From Nemertoderma westbladi (Eukaryota > Xenacoelomorpha > Nemertodermatida > Nemertodermatidae), in NCBI GenBank assembly GCA_032718475.1, contig JAUCBJ010007936.1, positions 124,001-188,000 on the forward strand: a stretch of 64,000 nt of DNA, written 5' to 3'. The notes below the pieces were generated by a model. It did no database searches. It was given only the letters and a program-made list of their open reading frames with translations, and was not told where the DNA came from. Positions 30,301-39,802 of this stretch are shown in pieces; position 1 is the stretch's first letter, and every line of letters begins with the position of its first letter. Both the position numbers and the translations under genes were made by a program.

Positions 30301-30570
30301 TTCGGCCTCCTGTTTGCGTTGTTCGGCCTGCCGTTCGTCCTCTCGTTTGCGTTGTTCGGCCTGCCGTTCGTCCTCTCGTCTATGTTGTTCGGCCTCTCGT
30401 CTATGTTGTTCGGCCTGCCGTTCGTCCTCTCGTTTGCGTTGTTCGGCCTGCCGTTCGTCCTCTCGTCTATGTTGTTCGGCCTCTCGTCTATGTTGTTCGG
30501 CCTCCTGTTCGCGTTGTTCGGCCTGCCGTTCGGCCGCTTGTTCGGCCTCTCGCCTTTGTATTTCGGCGGC
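27388..30570 (-). CDS. Y gag C-term, zinc fingers, protease and RNase H remnant (RT deleted)
   Basis: This is one open frame continuing the upstream gag after a TAA. It opens with an Arg/Glu/Gln heptad-like repeat (AEQRKREDERQ units, 30240-30560) and then a DUF1759-type domain with FEGDPVDYLRFK. Zinc fingers follow: CLFCGEKHKVEFC, CFRCLGTGHYVRDC and CAVCNDQRHH. The aspartic protease-like domain reads FLDNGSDG, with Asn in place of the usual Ser/Thr. Soon after GWTLCGIKEE the frame jumps to SSWRHTTFVANRATEIK and GKENPADLSSRG, which in X lie at the end of RNase H. About 550 residues containing YVDD and the RNase H active site are absent, with the frame kept. Confidence 0.88.
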   Translation of the reverse strand, partial: AAEIQRREAEQAAERQAEQREQEAEQHRREAEQHRREDERQAEQRKREDERQAEQHRREAEQHRREDERQAEQRKREDERQAEQRKQEAEQREQEAEQRGREAEREIEQRKWEAEMRKQHAEAQAILIHKKNADIAKLAEYEAALIERDIQLYEDWERDIDQEYEPIPVPELEKSFIPTAAKLPKPEIPPTKQSTLSAQAPVFHPPPATLKNEEPYFPSNTTTASVPKYEPEKDSERDATPRSNNPFTSTPQTRSRVIIKTPPIIDPSSMGVSANNYNPPSHSSSDDVSIIRALENRLAMPKMEIRTFEGDPVDYLRFKKRFFAQIGSTDIADAQKLVYLSQYLGDKPRRIIACFEGGSHEAYYDAWKTLDKRYGNTGTIINKTLERLIQDAGSLGDPQNIQEFSDSMKDAYYTLKPLNKEDQVNNILNLRQIARKFPGWLQSKWAYKCVDLRRRHPDRDPSFLEMSAFLDDISEAMNDSMFSKQSLAKLDGIESNSRSKITPPKPRFRPPPVSTMAITMAEDSDDEDYEEPTSAEEWACYLVSWAPEREGITNSLLCLFCGEKHKVEFCRKFQFAELVPRFEAIMKHRGCFRCLGTGHYVRDCDQRSCCAVCNDQRHHTLLHIPANFDFTTLPFRIEARRRGETNHVFKGTRTTQRRETNPFKISTDTPQVTNISATINLINRRYMVFAKVIPVRIQGVGKSLMTLAFLDNGSDGTIIDRDFLEQLGLEYEPCKRPIQTITDNREVESGEVQLQMEGVMKGYETVKLTIKNALVHTDLRVRFRQSAEYAPLIQLDRDDVDLRCPQLDVNRITLLIGLDTPELHIPTGDIARSIKQDDGFYAERTIMGWTLCGIKEETTDTYTYLPKCQIKEKATSVGYCSVTDLHSSSWRHTTFVANRATEIKQCTGREQWHHVNGKENPADLSSRGATPKQLGKSKLWLTGPEFLRQPQLTWSTRFDPELDSGKYSEDDKEIRKIHRSNAVEIYSCLTEPAKDSGRHYNVATITQLAASLHRLIERTSSMRRLVHHVITLRNFLRWKNNKPIVQRNIQELIIAEKCIV

Positions 30571-31194
30571 TTATACATCTTGCTCGGCTTGCAGTTGAAT
30601 ATACTCATCTTCCATCCGAGCTTTGAGGGCTAATGCCTTCCGTTCTCGTAGTTGGTCTCGGAGTGGCGGCGCCCCTTGAGAACTGCGCGCTGAGCCGGAT
30701 ATCTCGCTCCTAGCGCTGGAGTGCTGATTTCTAGCGGACCCCGTTCTCTTGCGATGTACTGCTGTCCTGATGCTGGAGGATCGTACTGATTCCGCGTCTG
30801 TTCTTTCAGCCCTCTTGTAATACTGTTCTTCATAGCCTCTCACAAGGCTGAGGGTCCTCCGGTGTTGTTTGCGGAACCCATCTAGATGTACAACGTGTTC
30901 TTCCAACTTGGGGTAGTTTTCCTGATCGGTGGAGGGAACGAGCTCTTGGTACGCTTGTATCATTCTTTCGTACCGCTGTAGGATATTTCGGATACTTTGA
31001 AGCTGAGTTTGTACTTCATTGAGGGGGGTTTTGACTCCCTTGAGTTGTTTCTCCATCCGTTGATACGCCCGGGTTACTCCGCCTTTGAGGGCCCCTAGCC
31101 AACGGGTCATGTTCTTGACGTTTGGTACCTCGTCGGCTTCCGAGTCTGTGTGGTGATCCATCTCGTCGGTATCGGATACGTTATTTGTCGTCAT
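30571..31194 (-). CDS. Y gag N-terminal section ending at an in-frame TAA
   Basis: 207 codons from an ATG. An acidic start and a coiled-coil-like region with GVTRAYQRMEKQLKGV are followed by a Ser/Arg-rich part with SARSEISGSARSS. The TAA at 30573-30571 is followed in the same frame by the rest of gag. A CAA-to-TAA change or a readthrough stop would both fit. Confidence 0.8.
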   Translation of the reverse strand: MTTNNVSDTDEMDHHTDSEADEVPNVKNMTRWLGALKGGVTRAYQRMEKQLKGVKTPLNEVQTQLQSIRNILQRYERMIQAYQELVPSTDQENYPKLEEHVVHLDGFRKQHRRTLSLVRGYEEQYYKRAERTDAESVRSSSIRTAVHRKRTGSARNQHSSARSEISGSARSSQGAPPLRDQLRERKALALKARMEDEYIQLQAEQDV

Positions 31195-31916
31195 TGTAAC
31201 GCCTCGTCGATAGCTAGTTACGCGATGTCATAAAACAGTTCCTCGTAGGTATTGTACTCAGCTTGGACCACCCGAACGGTAATCCTGAATCGTCCGACGT
31301 TCGTTCCTTGTACTTCAACTTCGACGTGCCAGATTCCTGGCTCAACTTGGATTATATCAATGGGTGTGATCGATACTTCCATTCCCTGTTAACAACTCTC
31401 CAAATATGTGATCTGCCGACTACGAGTTGGTTAGATCGAGTTTGTTGATTAATTAAACCACAACTTCGTCTCAACTCAAATACCAGAGTTTCCTCGTAGT
31501 GGGTGCTGGCAAGCACGTAGAGAGTTTTTGAAGAGTATTGAAGGATTCTCAACTTCCACCAGTTGAAGTTGACCGTAATTATTCTTAATTTTGTTGCCGT
31601 TATCCCTACACCAGGGGGGAAAAACGCCGATGCTGGAGACGTGACTTTACAGACCACCGAGCCCCGGCCAGTCACCGGATATTGATTGTGGAGAAGGAAT
31701 GTTTTCTGAGATGCAAGTTTGCGGTTGATAAAAAGCTGCATTAGTTGGATATACTCTTTAATGTAACTTCCTACAGTTGAAACCTGATTAAGAATAATTT
31801 TGGGCTTCCCCAAATCAATATACACCAAATATTCACAATAATTATACATGATAATATAAATCCCTACGGTATATTATTTAATTACCCACTGTTCGCTCAG
31901 ATTTTAGCCTACCTAA
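31195..31916 (-). other. Leader of Y with an unassigned upstream ORF
   Basis: The 720 nt between the 5' LTR and gag are long for a leader. They contain a 165-codon frame (31849-31352, a non-repetitive, beta-rich composition such as TKLRIITVNFNWWKLRILQ). A second frame in the -1 register (about 31386-31228, 53 codons) has WHVEVEVQG and FRITVRVVQAEY and ends shortly before gag. I recognise no family. It may be an extra small ORF of the element or a captured sequence. Confidence 0.4.
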
Positions 31917-32871
31917 TGTTCCCCAGATTTTCCTTCGGTCCTAGTCTTAGTGCCGTAGTGTCGGTGTCGGTCGACCCTGTCGCGTGTCCGTTCCACCCCT
32001 CACAAACCCCGAAGGGAACGATCATCGAGAACCAGCACGGCTTGGCTAAGGGTCGGTCCAGTCGGTAGACTCTGTCGCGTATCCGTACCACCCCTCTCGA
32101 ACCCCGAAGGGATCGGTCATCGAGAACCGGTACGGCTTGGCTAGGAGTCTGTCGTGTCGGTGGACCCGTTCGCGTGTCCGTTCCACCCCTCACGAACCCC
32201 AAAGGGTTCGATCATCGAGAACCAGAACGGCTTGGCTAGGGGTCCGTCGGTTCATCGCAGAAACCCAATCACCTAGGCTTTCCGAGTCCCTTTCAGGCTC
32301 GTAGTCGCTTCGGCAGCCGAGAAACTGCTCCGAATAGTCGGTAGGCCAGTAGAGTCTAGTCCTTTGTCTTTTGACCCCGTCGCGTGTCCGTTCCACCCCT
32401 CACGAACCCCGAAGGGAACGATCATCGAGAACCAGTACGGCTTGGCTAAGGGGTCTGTCGTCGGTTCCCGTCGCAGATCCCCGGTACAAGCAGTCAGCGT
32501 TCCGAGTTCTTTTCAGTCTCGTAATAGCTGCTGTTGGCCAGGGACCGCTAAGGGCAGTCCTTGTCCTTTAGGCCTGGCGCATTACCAAATCCACCCCTAC
32601 AGGCAGCAGGAAGTTGGCCAGGGCCTAATAGTACTCAGGCTAACCTGAATACTGCTTGAATTTTCCATCCCCCCCCCTGGCCCTTATAACTATGAAATTA
32701 TTCCCGTACCCTGTAAGTTGCCCCAAAGTTCGCCCATTATTCGCCCCCAGTTTATAGAATGTGCCCAAAACCCATGGTCCCGCACCCAGTAGTAATATCG
32801 GAATAATCAATTTTAAATCAATACAAAAAAATATTCAACTCGCGTTATGGAAAGTTGAAATACCGCGAACA
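31917..32871 (-). repeat. 5' LTR of element Y, complete
   Basis: 955 bp with terminal inverted TGTTC..GAACA. It holds four copies of the roughly 60-bp unit (near 31993, 32090, 32186 and 32394), which makes the LTR long. The intact junction at 32500-32504 shows the TTCCG target into which X inserted in the other LTR. A sharing of short motifs with the element's own coding region is listed under findings. Confidence 0.9.
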
Positions 32872-33948
32872 CGTATGTTCAGCATACTTTCATTATATGG
32901 GATTCCTGATGAAATTATTGCAGCAATCAGATCAGTATACGATGGTTCGACAACATTTGTGTCTACTGTTGATGGTGACACAGAACCATTTGAAGTGTTA
33001 TGGGGCGTCCTCCAAGGAGACACACTTGCACCATTCTTGCTCATTATTGTGGTTGACTATGTTCTACGCATGTCCTTAGATCATTATAATGATGATGGGG
33101 TGATGATAACTCCACCTACTGGCTCCAGAAGTCGAGGAAATCCTGCCAAGTACCTAACTGATCTAGACTTTGCTGATGACTTAGGAGTACTCTCAGAATC
33201 ATTAGAGGGAGCCCAACAGCTCCTCAGCTCATTAGAACATGCTGCTTCTAGTGTTGGTCTTTTTATTAACTCCAGAAAGACCAAAATTCTGACAGTTAAC
33301 TTTGAAAGTCCTCAGCAAGTCTCTGATCGGATGAGCATAAGCTCAAAGGATGGTATGCTTGAGCATGTGGACGACTTCTGTTACCTGGGATCATGGATCC
33401 GGAAGTCAGGTGAGGACCTTCGAATACGTAAGGGAAAGGCATGGGCAGCCTTGAATAGGCTTTCCAGGATTTGGAAGTCACCAAGAATTAATCGGAAACT
33501 TAAGGTCCGATTATTTAGAGCAGCAGTAGTTCCAGTACTCCTCTATGGGAGTCCATGCTGGGCTCTAACTGCTGAGGACACCAAATCTCTGGATGGCACA
33601 TTCACAAGAATGCTACGCCGGGTTCATTGTGTCAAGTACAATGCACACATCTCCAACCAGACACTATATAACATTGGAGGTGTCTCATTGGTTCCCCCAA
33701 GATTGACTCTAGAACAAATTCGCCTCCGCTTTGCAGGACATTGCTTTCGCCGTGAGGACCAGCCAGTGCATAATCTTGTACTTTGGCAGCCTCATGGAGT
33801 GAATAAGCATGGTGGACAGCCCATGACTTTCTTGAGACGCATCTTAAAGGACACTGGCCTTAAAGATGCGGATGATCTAGCAAATGTCATGGGTGATAGG
33901 GAGTTGTGGCGGTGCAATTTTGTTGACAAGCCGGCACAGCATTCTTAA
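32872..33948 (+). pseudogene. RT palm and C-terminal part of the RTE-like element
   Basis: The frame carries RMFSIL (motif A region just after the lost Asp box), GVLQGDTLAPFL (motif B), LDFADDLGVL with the catalytic FADD (motif C) and INSRKTKI (motif D). YLGSWI follows, then a C-terminal region with LRFAGHCFRR. It is open to 33948. The palm segment with the first catalytic Asp is among the roughly 75 codons lost at the junction, so the two halves cannot restore a working enzyme. Confidence 0.88.
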
Positions 33949-33992
33949 AAATGCAGCTGCAATGCAGCATGCCGATCCTAGTAGTAGTAGTA
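32872..33992 (+). mobile_element. RTE-like non-LTR retrotransposon, 3' part
   Basis: This is the continuation of the element at 5262-6831. It starts inside the RT and ends after a short UTR with a GTAGTAGTAGTAG tail, followed by the target duplication GTTCTATATA. A short-repeat tail is usual for RTE-type elements. Confidence 0.88.
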
Positions 33993-34002
33993 GTTCTATA
34001 TA
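33993..34002. repeat. Target-site duplication of the RTE-like element, right copy
   Basis: GTTCTATATA, the partner of 5252-5261. Confidence 0.75.
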
Positions 34003-35760
34003 AGCTATACGAGAGTTGTTGTCGGAGATTGGGGCTTCGCTGGGTATATCTTAAGATGTGATCGGGGCCCCTACTGGTAGTATAACATCGGAACTACTAC
34101 TGGGTCGATCGGCTCGGCTGATGTATCATGCAATGGGGCTGTTGCTAATAGGAATGGCTCCCATTCCCGTGGGTCTTCATAGACTGTAAACTGGGGCTCG
34201 CTAGGCTCATCTTCCTCCTGTAACCTACCCAGGGGGGGCCGAGAATCCAGTGGTCACGGATGATCTAAATCTGTCTGCTTCGGGGGTATCCTGTCTCTAT
34301 TATATGGAGGCAGGTCCAGCAGCGCCACTCTAACAGCTCTCTTTCATCTGCTTCGAGAGTGGCTACCACTTTCACTAGCGTTGGTGGAGTTTCCTTCATC
34401 CGATGAAGCATAAGTCCCTTTATGCGGCCTAGGCCTACCTAGGCTGTTTGAACATACCTTTTCCTTATGCTGATTTTCACTTAATCTTTTTAGTTATATT
34501 TTGTTTCGTAAAGCTATATCAGCTTCCACACATTCGTTTTCCAGTTGTTCGGCGCGCTTACTGATTTCTTTCTTGCGCTTTCTTGGCGTGCTTTCTGTTA
34601 CTTACTGATTTCATTACGCAGCTGGTTTGCGTTTAACTGCAACTCCAATTCTAAGATTTCCTTATCAGCCATATGCTCCTCCACTTGTTCCCGTCTATCA
34701 CGCTCAGCGTCTATCTCGTCTAGAACTGCCATTGATTCAGGGCTAGAGGGGGTCAAACCCTTTAACCTCCTACGCAGTTCAGCCTCTCCTACTATATCTC
34801 TATAGGGTCATAGGTATCAGGATATTGCATCCATGTCCTCACCTCTCTGGAATCTTCTGAGTCAGTATTTAGGTTGCCATGTGCTATGGTGCCCAAACAG
34901 TCTATGTCCGCACCTGGGGGAATGGTCGGTCCATGCAGTCTTTCAAGTCTACTAGCTACTTCCTGAAAGGCGGATAAAACTAGCCTGATTCAGCAAACTA
35001 TTTCCTTAACCTTAAAATATGCAGCTGGGTTTGTCCTAGGGTCAGGCTGCACGGTATGTAGATCATATGTGAGTGTCCCTGTATGCTGATTGAACTCAGC
35101 CACATGGCCATAAACTAAAGCGGATAGTTCTTCTGTGCTGCATGGAACCTGGGGAACCTTGAGTTTGTATAGATCTGCAAATGCCATATCATTAAACCTA
35201 AAGAACTTGTGAAGTTCCGGCTGGGATGATATAAGTTTATTAGGTAATGTAATTCTTCCCCATAAATTCCCTGTTCAGAGGCTACAGTTCCGGTTGTTAC
35301 TTTCTCCCAGTAACTATCAATTTCCTCTAGCAAGTAAGCTAGCCTAACTTGCGGGTGAATGGGAATTGCTTCATCCGCAATAATCTGTAAAAGGGTGTTG
35401 ATAATCAGGGTGTGTGATTCCTCGTTTCTGTTGGGTGAGGGGGCAAACATAATGGGGGATGTGTTCATTACTAGTAGTGATGGTGAGCTCACTCTAGTTT
35501 GGACAACACTAGCTATGGGTGGATCTACATTCAAATTGTCTGCAATCCCTCCAGTAAATTGCCTAGTCCTAATGCGGGACCTGTCCCAAGATTTCATGCT
35601 GCGGACAGGTGGTGCAACCTGCTCAATGGAGGGGGGAATGTCCGTATGGGGGGCAGCTGTGACTGATGGGTGGTAAGCAAAAGGTTCAGTATCAATATCT
35701 GACTCGTATAATGTGAACAATAAATAAGTTACAATGTTATTGAAGTCCCAGTGGGGTAAC
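34003..35760 (-). pseudogene. BEL/Pao element Z, gag part
   Basis: The minus-strand reading begins at about 35720 (201 codons to 35115) and continues with frame changes through 35187-34990. Near 34830-34680 it becomes a charged coiled coil (RRRLKGLTPSS, DEIDAERDRREQ, ELQLNANQLRNE), a gag organisation like that of Y and X. It stops at the RTE-like insertion. The 5' LTR is not evident; beyond 35760 the sequence is an A/T-only run. Confidence 0.65.
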
Positions 35761-35866
35761 GTAATCGTAGTAAAATTATAATTAATTATTAATTAATAAA
35801 ATAATAAAATAATAATAAATATAATAAATAAATAAATAATAAATAATAATAAAATAATTAATTAAG
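35761..35866. repeat. AT-only low-complexity run
   Basis: TAATAA/AATAAAT simple sequence between the Z gag and the palindrome. No gene. Confidence 0.8.
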
Positions 35867-35867
35867 A

Positions 35868-36133
35868 GGAACGTTTCGATTTATTACATTAAACCATCAT
35901 CAGCCAATACTACAGTAAGATACATAAAGTTTAAATTACATTCTAAATTATTAATATTACTGCAAAATATGTGAAAACATTACAATACGAGAAGATATAG
36001 GAGCCTATCTCGTATTGTAATGTTTTCACATATTTTGCAGTAATATTAATAATTTAGAATGTAATTTAAACTTTATGTATCTTACTGTAGTATTGGCTGA
36101 TGATGGTTTAATGTAATAAATCGAAACGTTCCG
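35868..36133. repeat. Large palindrome, about 125-bp arms, 16-bp centre
   Basis: Positions 35868-35992 and 36009-36133 are inverted copies with essentially no mismatch by eye, around a centre of about 16 bp. The right arm contains GGCTGATGATGG, then TAAATC and GAAACG. This fits a hammerhead-ribozyme core: CTGATGA, a 6-bp stem GGTTTA/TAAATC, GAAA. Penelope-like retroelements are known to carry such motifs, and a Penelope-like fragment lies at 44.7 kb. Confidence 0.85.
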
Positions 36134-37296
36134 CTTAATTAATTATGCTACATGAACCTCTGTACAGTAACAAGCCTCAGATGGTAAATGGTTAGGCCTG
36201 CCATAACATGGAAAACATTTGATTATATACATACAGTTAAGATGGGAACAACCAATAAGGCGTAAGAATGCTAGAAAGTGTGACAACCACTAGGAGTTCA
36301 GTACTATGATAAACGATGCCGGGCAATGGATAAACAAGATTAACGATGGCATATGGCACGGATTGGACACAAAATATTATGCACACAGAAGTGGAAAAAT
36401 TATCTGACAAAAATATAAGATTTCGATATGCAGTTAGCGTGTGCATCAAAAAGTGGAGCAGTTGTGATGCTTGACAGTTGGTCCTGGAGATGCTGTTCCA
36501 CAGTATGATTAACATCCCGAGGTACTTGGGTTTATCACCCAGTTTTTGGTCTTGGCTTGGACCATGAATGACAGGGTGGCTGACTTCCCAGCTGGTCCTG
36601 AACTAATCATCAAGCAAGCTTATAGTAGCGCCTTTTTTGGCTTTTCCTTTGGTATCCTGAAAGCATCCATAAGTTGTAAATAGCCGCAAGTTGTGCTTGT
36701 GGGATTGTATGGTCCCAGGCTTGACTGTTCCATCGACCGCAGTACATGTTTTATGTTGTCTAAAGAGACAGGCTCCATTATCTCCCACGCAGTTTCGTTT
36801 ATTTGGGCTGGAGTTCTTTCTGTTAAAACATATACTGTAAAAGGTTACAATTATCAGTTAATAATTTATGTGATTTATTTTATGAAATAAAATAATTCAA
36901 TTAAAATCTGAACCCGCCACCCCCATCCGCAGTATGTAACATATTTTACTATCGTTTTATTCCCAATAAACGTCAACGTTTGTTAGTAGATCCTGCATGT
37001 AGGTTGGCCTGGGCACATCATCTGGACGAAGTAGCCGTCACACTCATAGCATTCTGGTCTGCAATCACACTGCAAATTAGTAATGAAATAGTATTATTAT
37101 ATTATATTAATTAAATCGGCCCATCTTTTTTCCTTTTATTTTTCCTTTTATTTCTTAAAAAAATTTTTTTGGGGGGGTGTGGGTGGGGGGATTATGGATT
37201 TCAATACCGGAAGTACTAGAAAACCTAGATACACATTTGTTTCAATTATAGTTTGGCCTTCTCTAGATATTTTCAACCTTATTCTACTCTGTACTA
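36134..37296. other. No gene recognised
   Basis: AT-rich, with short frames only. A 61-codon minus frame at 36788-36603 has no family I know. A G-run lies near 37171-37190. Confidence 0.6.
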
Positions 37297-38551
37297 GTGT
37301 GGTGCGTTTTTTACTTTTTTTTCGATTTCATTGTTCTACCGGTGCACAAAAGTTGCAAAATGGTAAAAAAATAAGGCATAAAAATAAAAATAAAAATTTC
37401 CTTAAATTTCGTCTATATCTTCACGGATCCCAAGAGGGCTGAAATTTTGAGCCATCGCGATGCACCATAATGAAATTTATAACAATACAACACATTGATG
37501 AAATATCAATGACTCAAGAAAGAACTTCATGCATGCATCAAATGTCATCAAATGGGTCCAAACTTAGTTAGAAACCAAAATTTTGATTTTGGGACCAATG
37601 GAAGTAGTGCCACAGGCACATGACCAAAACCTACTCTTTGGCGCAAGTACCTCTTATTCTCAATTTTGGTGACGGACAACTTTTAGTTCTCCCATGGCAT
37701 TAATAGTAGGCTCATTAGAACCGCAATGACCGATTTAGTGGGGGTAGACACCATCAAAACAAGCATAGAGCGAATAGTTCTTGAGGTATTACAGAAAATG
37801 TTAAGTCCGACACAAGTCAACATTACCGCCTTGATGATTTATAGACAAATACACAAAAATCTTACTTCTAGTTATCTTAAGGCATTAAAAATATACACAT
37901 CACTGCAACAAATTGATTTAGTGTATACAGACACCTTCAAACTTAAAGATTAGTGATTAATTCACTATAGTTTTTGTACAAAATGTGTGGGATGGGTCAA
38001 CTCAATATCAAGTATTAATTGGTGGACATAGTCTTGACATTTTGTAAAATAACTCAAGAACTAATGACTCTACTCTTATTTTGAAGATGTCTACACCCAC
38101 TATATCGATCATTTCTGTGATGTGTCTATTTTTGAATCCTTGAGATAATTCAAAGTATCATTTTTAGTGTATTTGTCCATAAGGGTTGAAATGGGTTGGA
38201 TTTACTTTACTGTATTTGAACCATAGAAAAATAGTTTTCAGTCCATATGTACCTGTTTGTGCTTTAGAGGCCTGAATCAAAATGTAAGAACAAAAATAAG
38301 CAAAGTCTCTGATCTCCGGCTCTGGTCTCCGGTATTTTTCAAAATATTTCTCCGGGTAGGTCTCTGGTTCACCGGGATTAAGAAAAACAGGTGTCTGTTG
38401 CAACTCTAGGGTTGTCTATTACGGTACTATTAATATTAATCCCTTCTAACGTATCACAGTCAGTTAAAGAAATCTTTTTTACCATATTTGGCAACTTTTG
38501 TGCACCGGTAGAACAATGAAATCGAAAAAAAAAGTAAAAAACGCACCACAC
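37297..38551. mobile_element. Non-autonomous TIR element with TA duplication
   Basis: Terminal inverted repeats of about 70-80 bp begin GTGTGGTGCG at 37297 and end CGCACCACAC at 38551, and share CATTGTTCTACCGGTGCAC. TA lies directly outside both ends (37295-37296, 38552-38553). The 1255 bp between hold no transposase; a 75-codon frame at 37726-37953 is unassigned. TA duplication suggests mobilisation by a Tc1/mariner-type enzyme. Confidence 0.8.
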
Positions 38552-38887
38552 TACTGTGTACTGTATGTCATACATTCACTCTGGTCCTAGCATTCACTTA
38601 CTGATTAGTGTCTATCAGACTATTGGTGTGATTATCAGTTATTGTAGCTGCATTTATACTATTATCTTAGGTGTTGGTAAGATTAGAACTGTCAATGTAT
38701 GCTATCAACCAATGAGTTTCTGACCTAGTTTCATCTTATGTTATTATACGATTATGTACATTAACTCCTCCCTAAAGGCCGCTTGTCGATTTTTATGTAA
38801 AAGATACAATGCCGAGATAACATGACGTAGTGGCCGGTTTCTGTCAGTAACACTTCCCCCGAAACAGGGAACAACTCATATAGAAAT

Positions 38888-39040
38888 ACCTCATATATAG
38901 GGAACACATCATATATAGGGGACACCTTATATATAGAGAACACTTCATATATAGGGGACACCTTATATATAGAGAACACTTCATATATAGGGGACACCTT
39001 ATATATAGGGAACACATCATATATAGGGGACACCTTATAT
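38888..39040. repeat. Minisatellite of about 36-bp units
   Basis: CATATATAGGGGACACCTTATATATAGAGAACACTT-like units, four to five copies with GGGG/GAGA variants. The minus-strand ORF across it (KVSPIYEVFSIY repeats) is a by-product of the repeat. Confidence 0.9.
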
Positions 39041-39317
39041 TGGGACAGTAGTAAGTGAAGTGGAATCTATTTTAGTTACACTATCTACTATATTCTACTG
39101 TACTGTATCTATTCTTACTACTCCACTGTACTTTATCTATTCTTACAACTGTAACACCCTACTGTATTGTATATATTGTTACTACTCTACTGTACATACA
39201 CCCTACCTACTGTCTTTGCTTTGCTACCGGTACTGTAAACTTTTCTATAATTTGTTCAGTAATTTTTCATTATTGTACTAAACTTAGTTAAATTAGCAGT
39301 CTGCCCAACCCTGTAAC

Positions 39318-39555
39318 TGTAGTTTATAGATAGATACACTTAGGGAGTTTGAGTGGTGGAGGGAAATTCAAAAACGAGAGAAACACAGTTAGAGACTAGG
39401 TATATATTACCGGTACTAGCGTAGTGTGAGTGTGACTGTTATGTTACGCGCTGTCCAGCAGTAGACTGGGCAGCACCATTACACCGTATATTAATTACTG
39501 AACGAATATATATTGTACTATGTTTATGTAATTTATGGACCTTTTATATACAACA
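39318..39555 (+). repeat. 5' LTR of Gypsy element 1
   Basis: 238 bp, from TGTAGT to ACAACA. It is followed directly by the primer-binding site. Confidence 0.93.
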
Positions 39556-39573
39556 TGGCGCAGTGTGTAGGAT
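39556..39573 (+). promoter_or_regulatory. tRNA primer-binding site of Gypsy element 1
   Basis: TGGCGCAGTGTGTAGGAT directly follows the LTR. The TGGCGC start complements a tRNA 3' end. The same 18-mer recurs at 59889-59906. Confidence 0.85.
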
Positions 39574-39802
39574 TGCTGGAATGTCTATAATGGCGGAATG
39601 GAAGTATAACTAAATACAGGAATTCTGAAATCCTGGATCCACGCAATATCTGATTTCTGAAGTTAAGCAGATGTAACTGTGAGTTAAAGAAGGCTATATA
39701 ATATACTTAAAATATATTATATAATAGTTTATTTTTCTTGCCGCTAAACTGTCAGATATTGACGTCAATAATTTAATCGTTCATTAAAATAATTACATAC
39801 GG

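Larger units (their letters stand above)
21597..32871 (-). mobile_element. Element Y: BEL/Pao derivative lacking RT, with exonuclease and zinc-knuckle ORFs
   Basis: This is the main body of Y (the outer part of its left LTR lies at 6832-7343). The complete right LTR is 955 bp with TGTTC..GAACA ends. The inside has gag, a protease, then an abrupt join to the end of RNase H and the integrase, tandem-repeat spacer, exonuclease-like ORF A and zinc-knuckle ORF B. LTR divergence is roughly 1 per cent by eye, about twice that of X, consistent with Y being older. Several stop codons are present. It interrupts the RTE-like element, with a deletion at its left edge, so its own target duplication cannot be checked. 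Confidence 0.9.

Noticed and set aside
30118-30633. Long plus-strand and second minus-strand ORFs with repeated Leu/Phe or Arg/Pro/Asn units
   Set aside because: All are shadows of the short DNA repeat that codes for the charged gag coiled coil of Y.
31909-32396. Minus-strand ORFs with repeated RTPSQAV units in the Y LTR (also at 6775-7235)
   Set aside because: They are translations of the roughly 60-bp repeats in the LTR, interrupted and without independent support.
34545-34805. Plus-strand 86-codon ORF
   Set aside because: Antisense to the coiled-coil gag of element Z.
38761-39033. Minus-strand ORF with repeated SPIYEVFSIY units
   Set aside because: It is only the translation of the 36-bp minisatellite.
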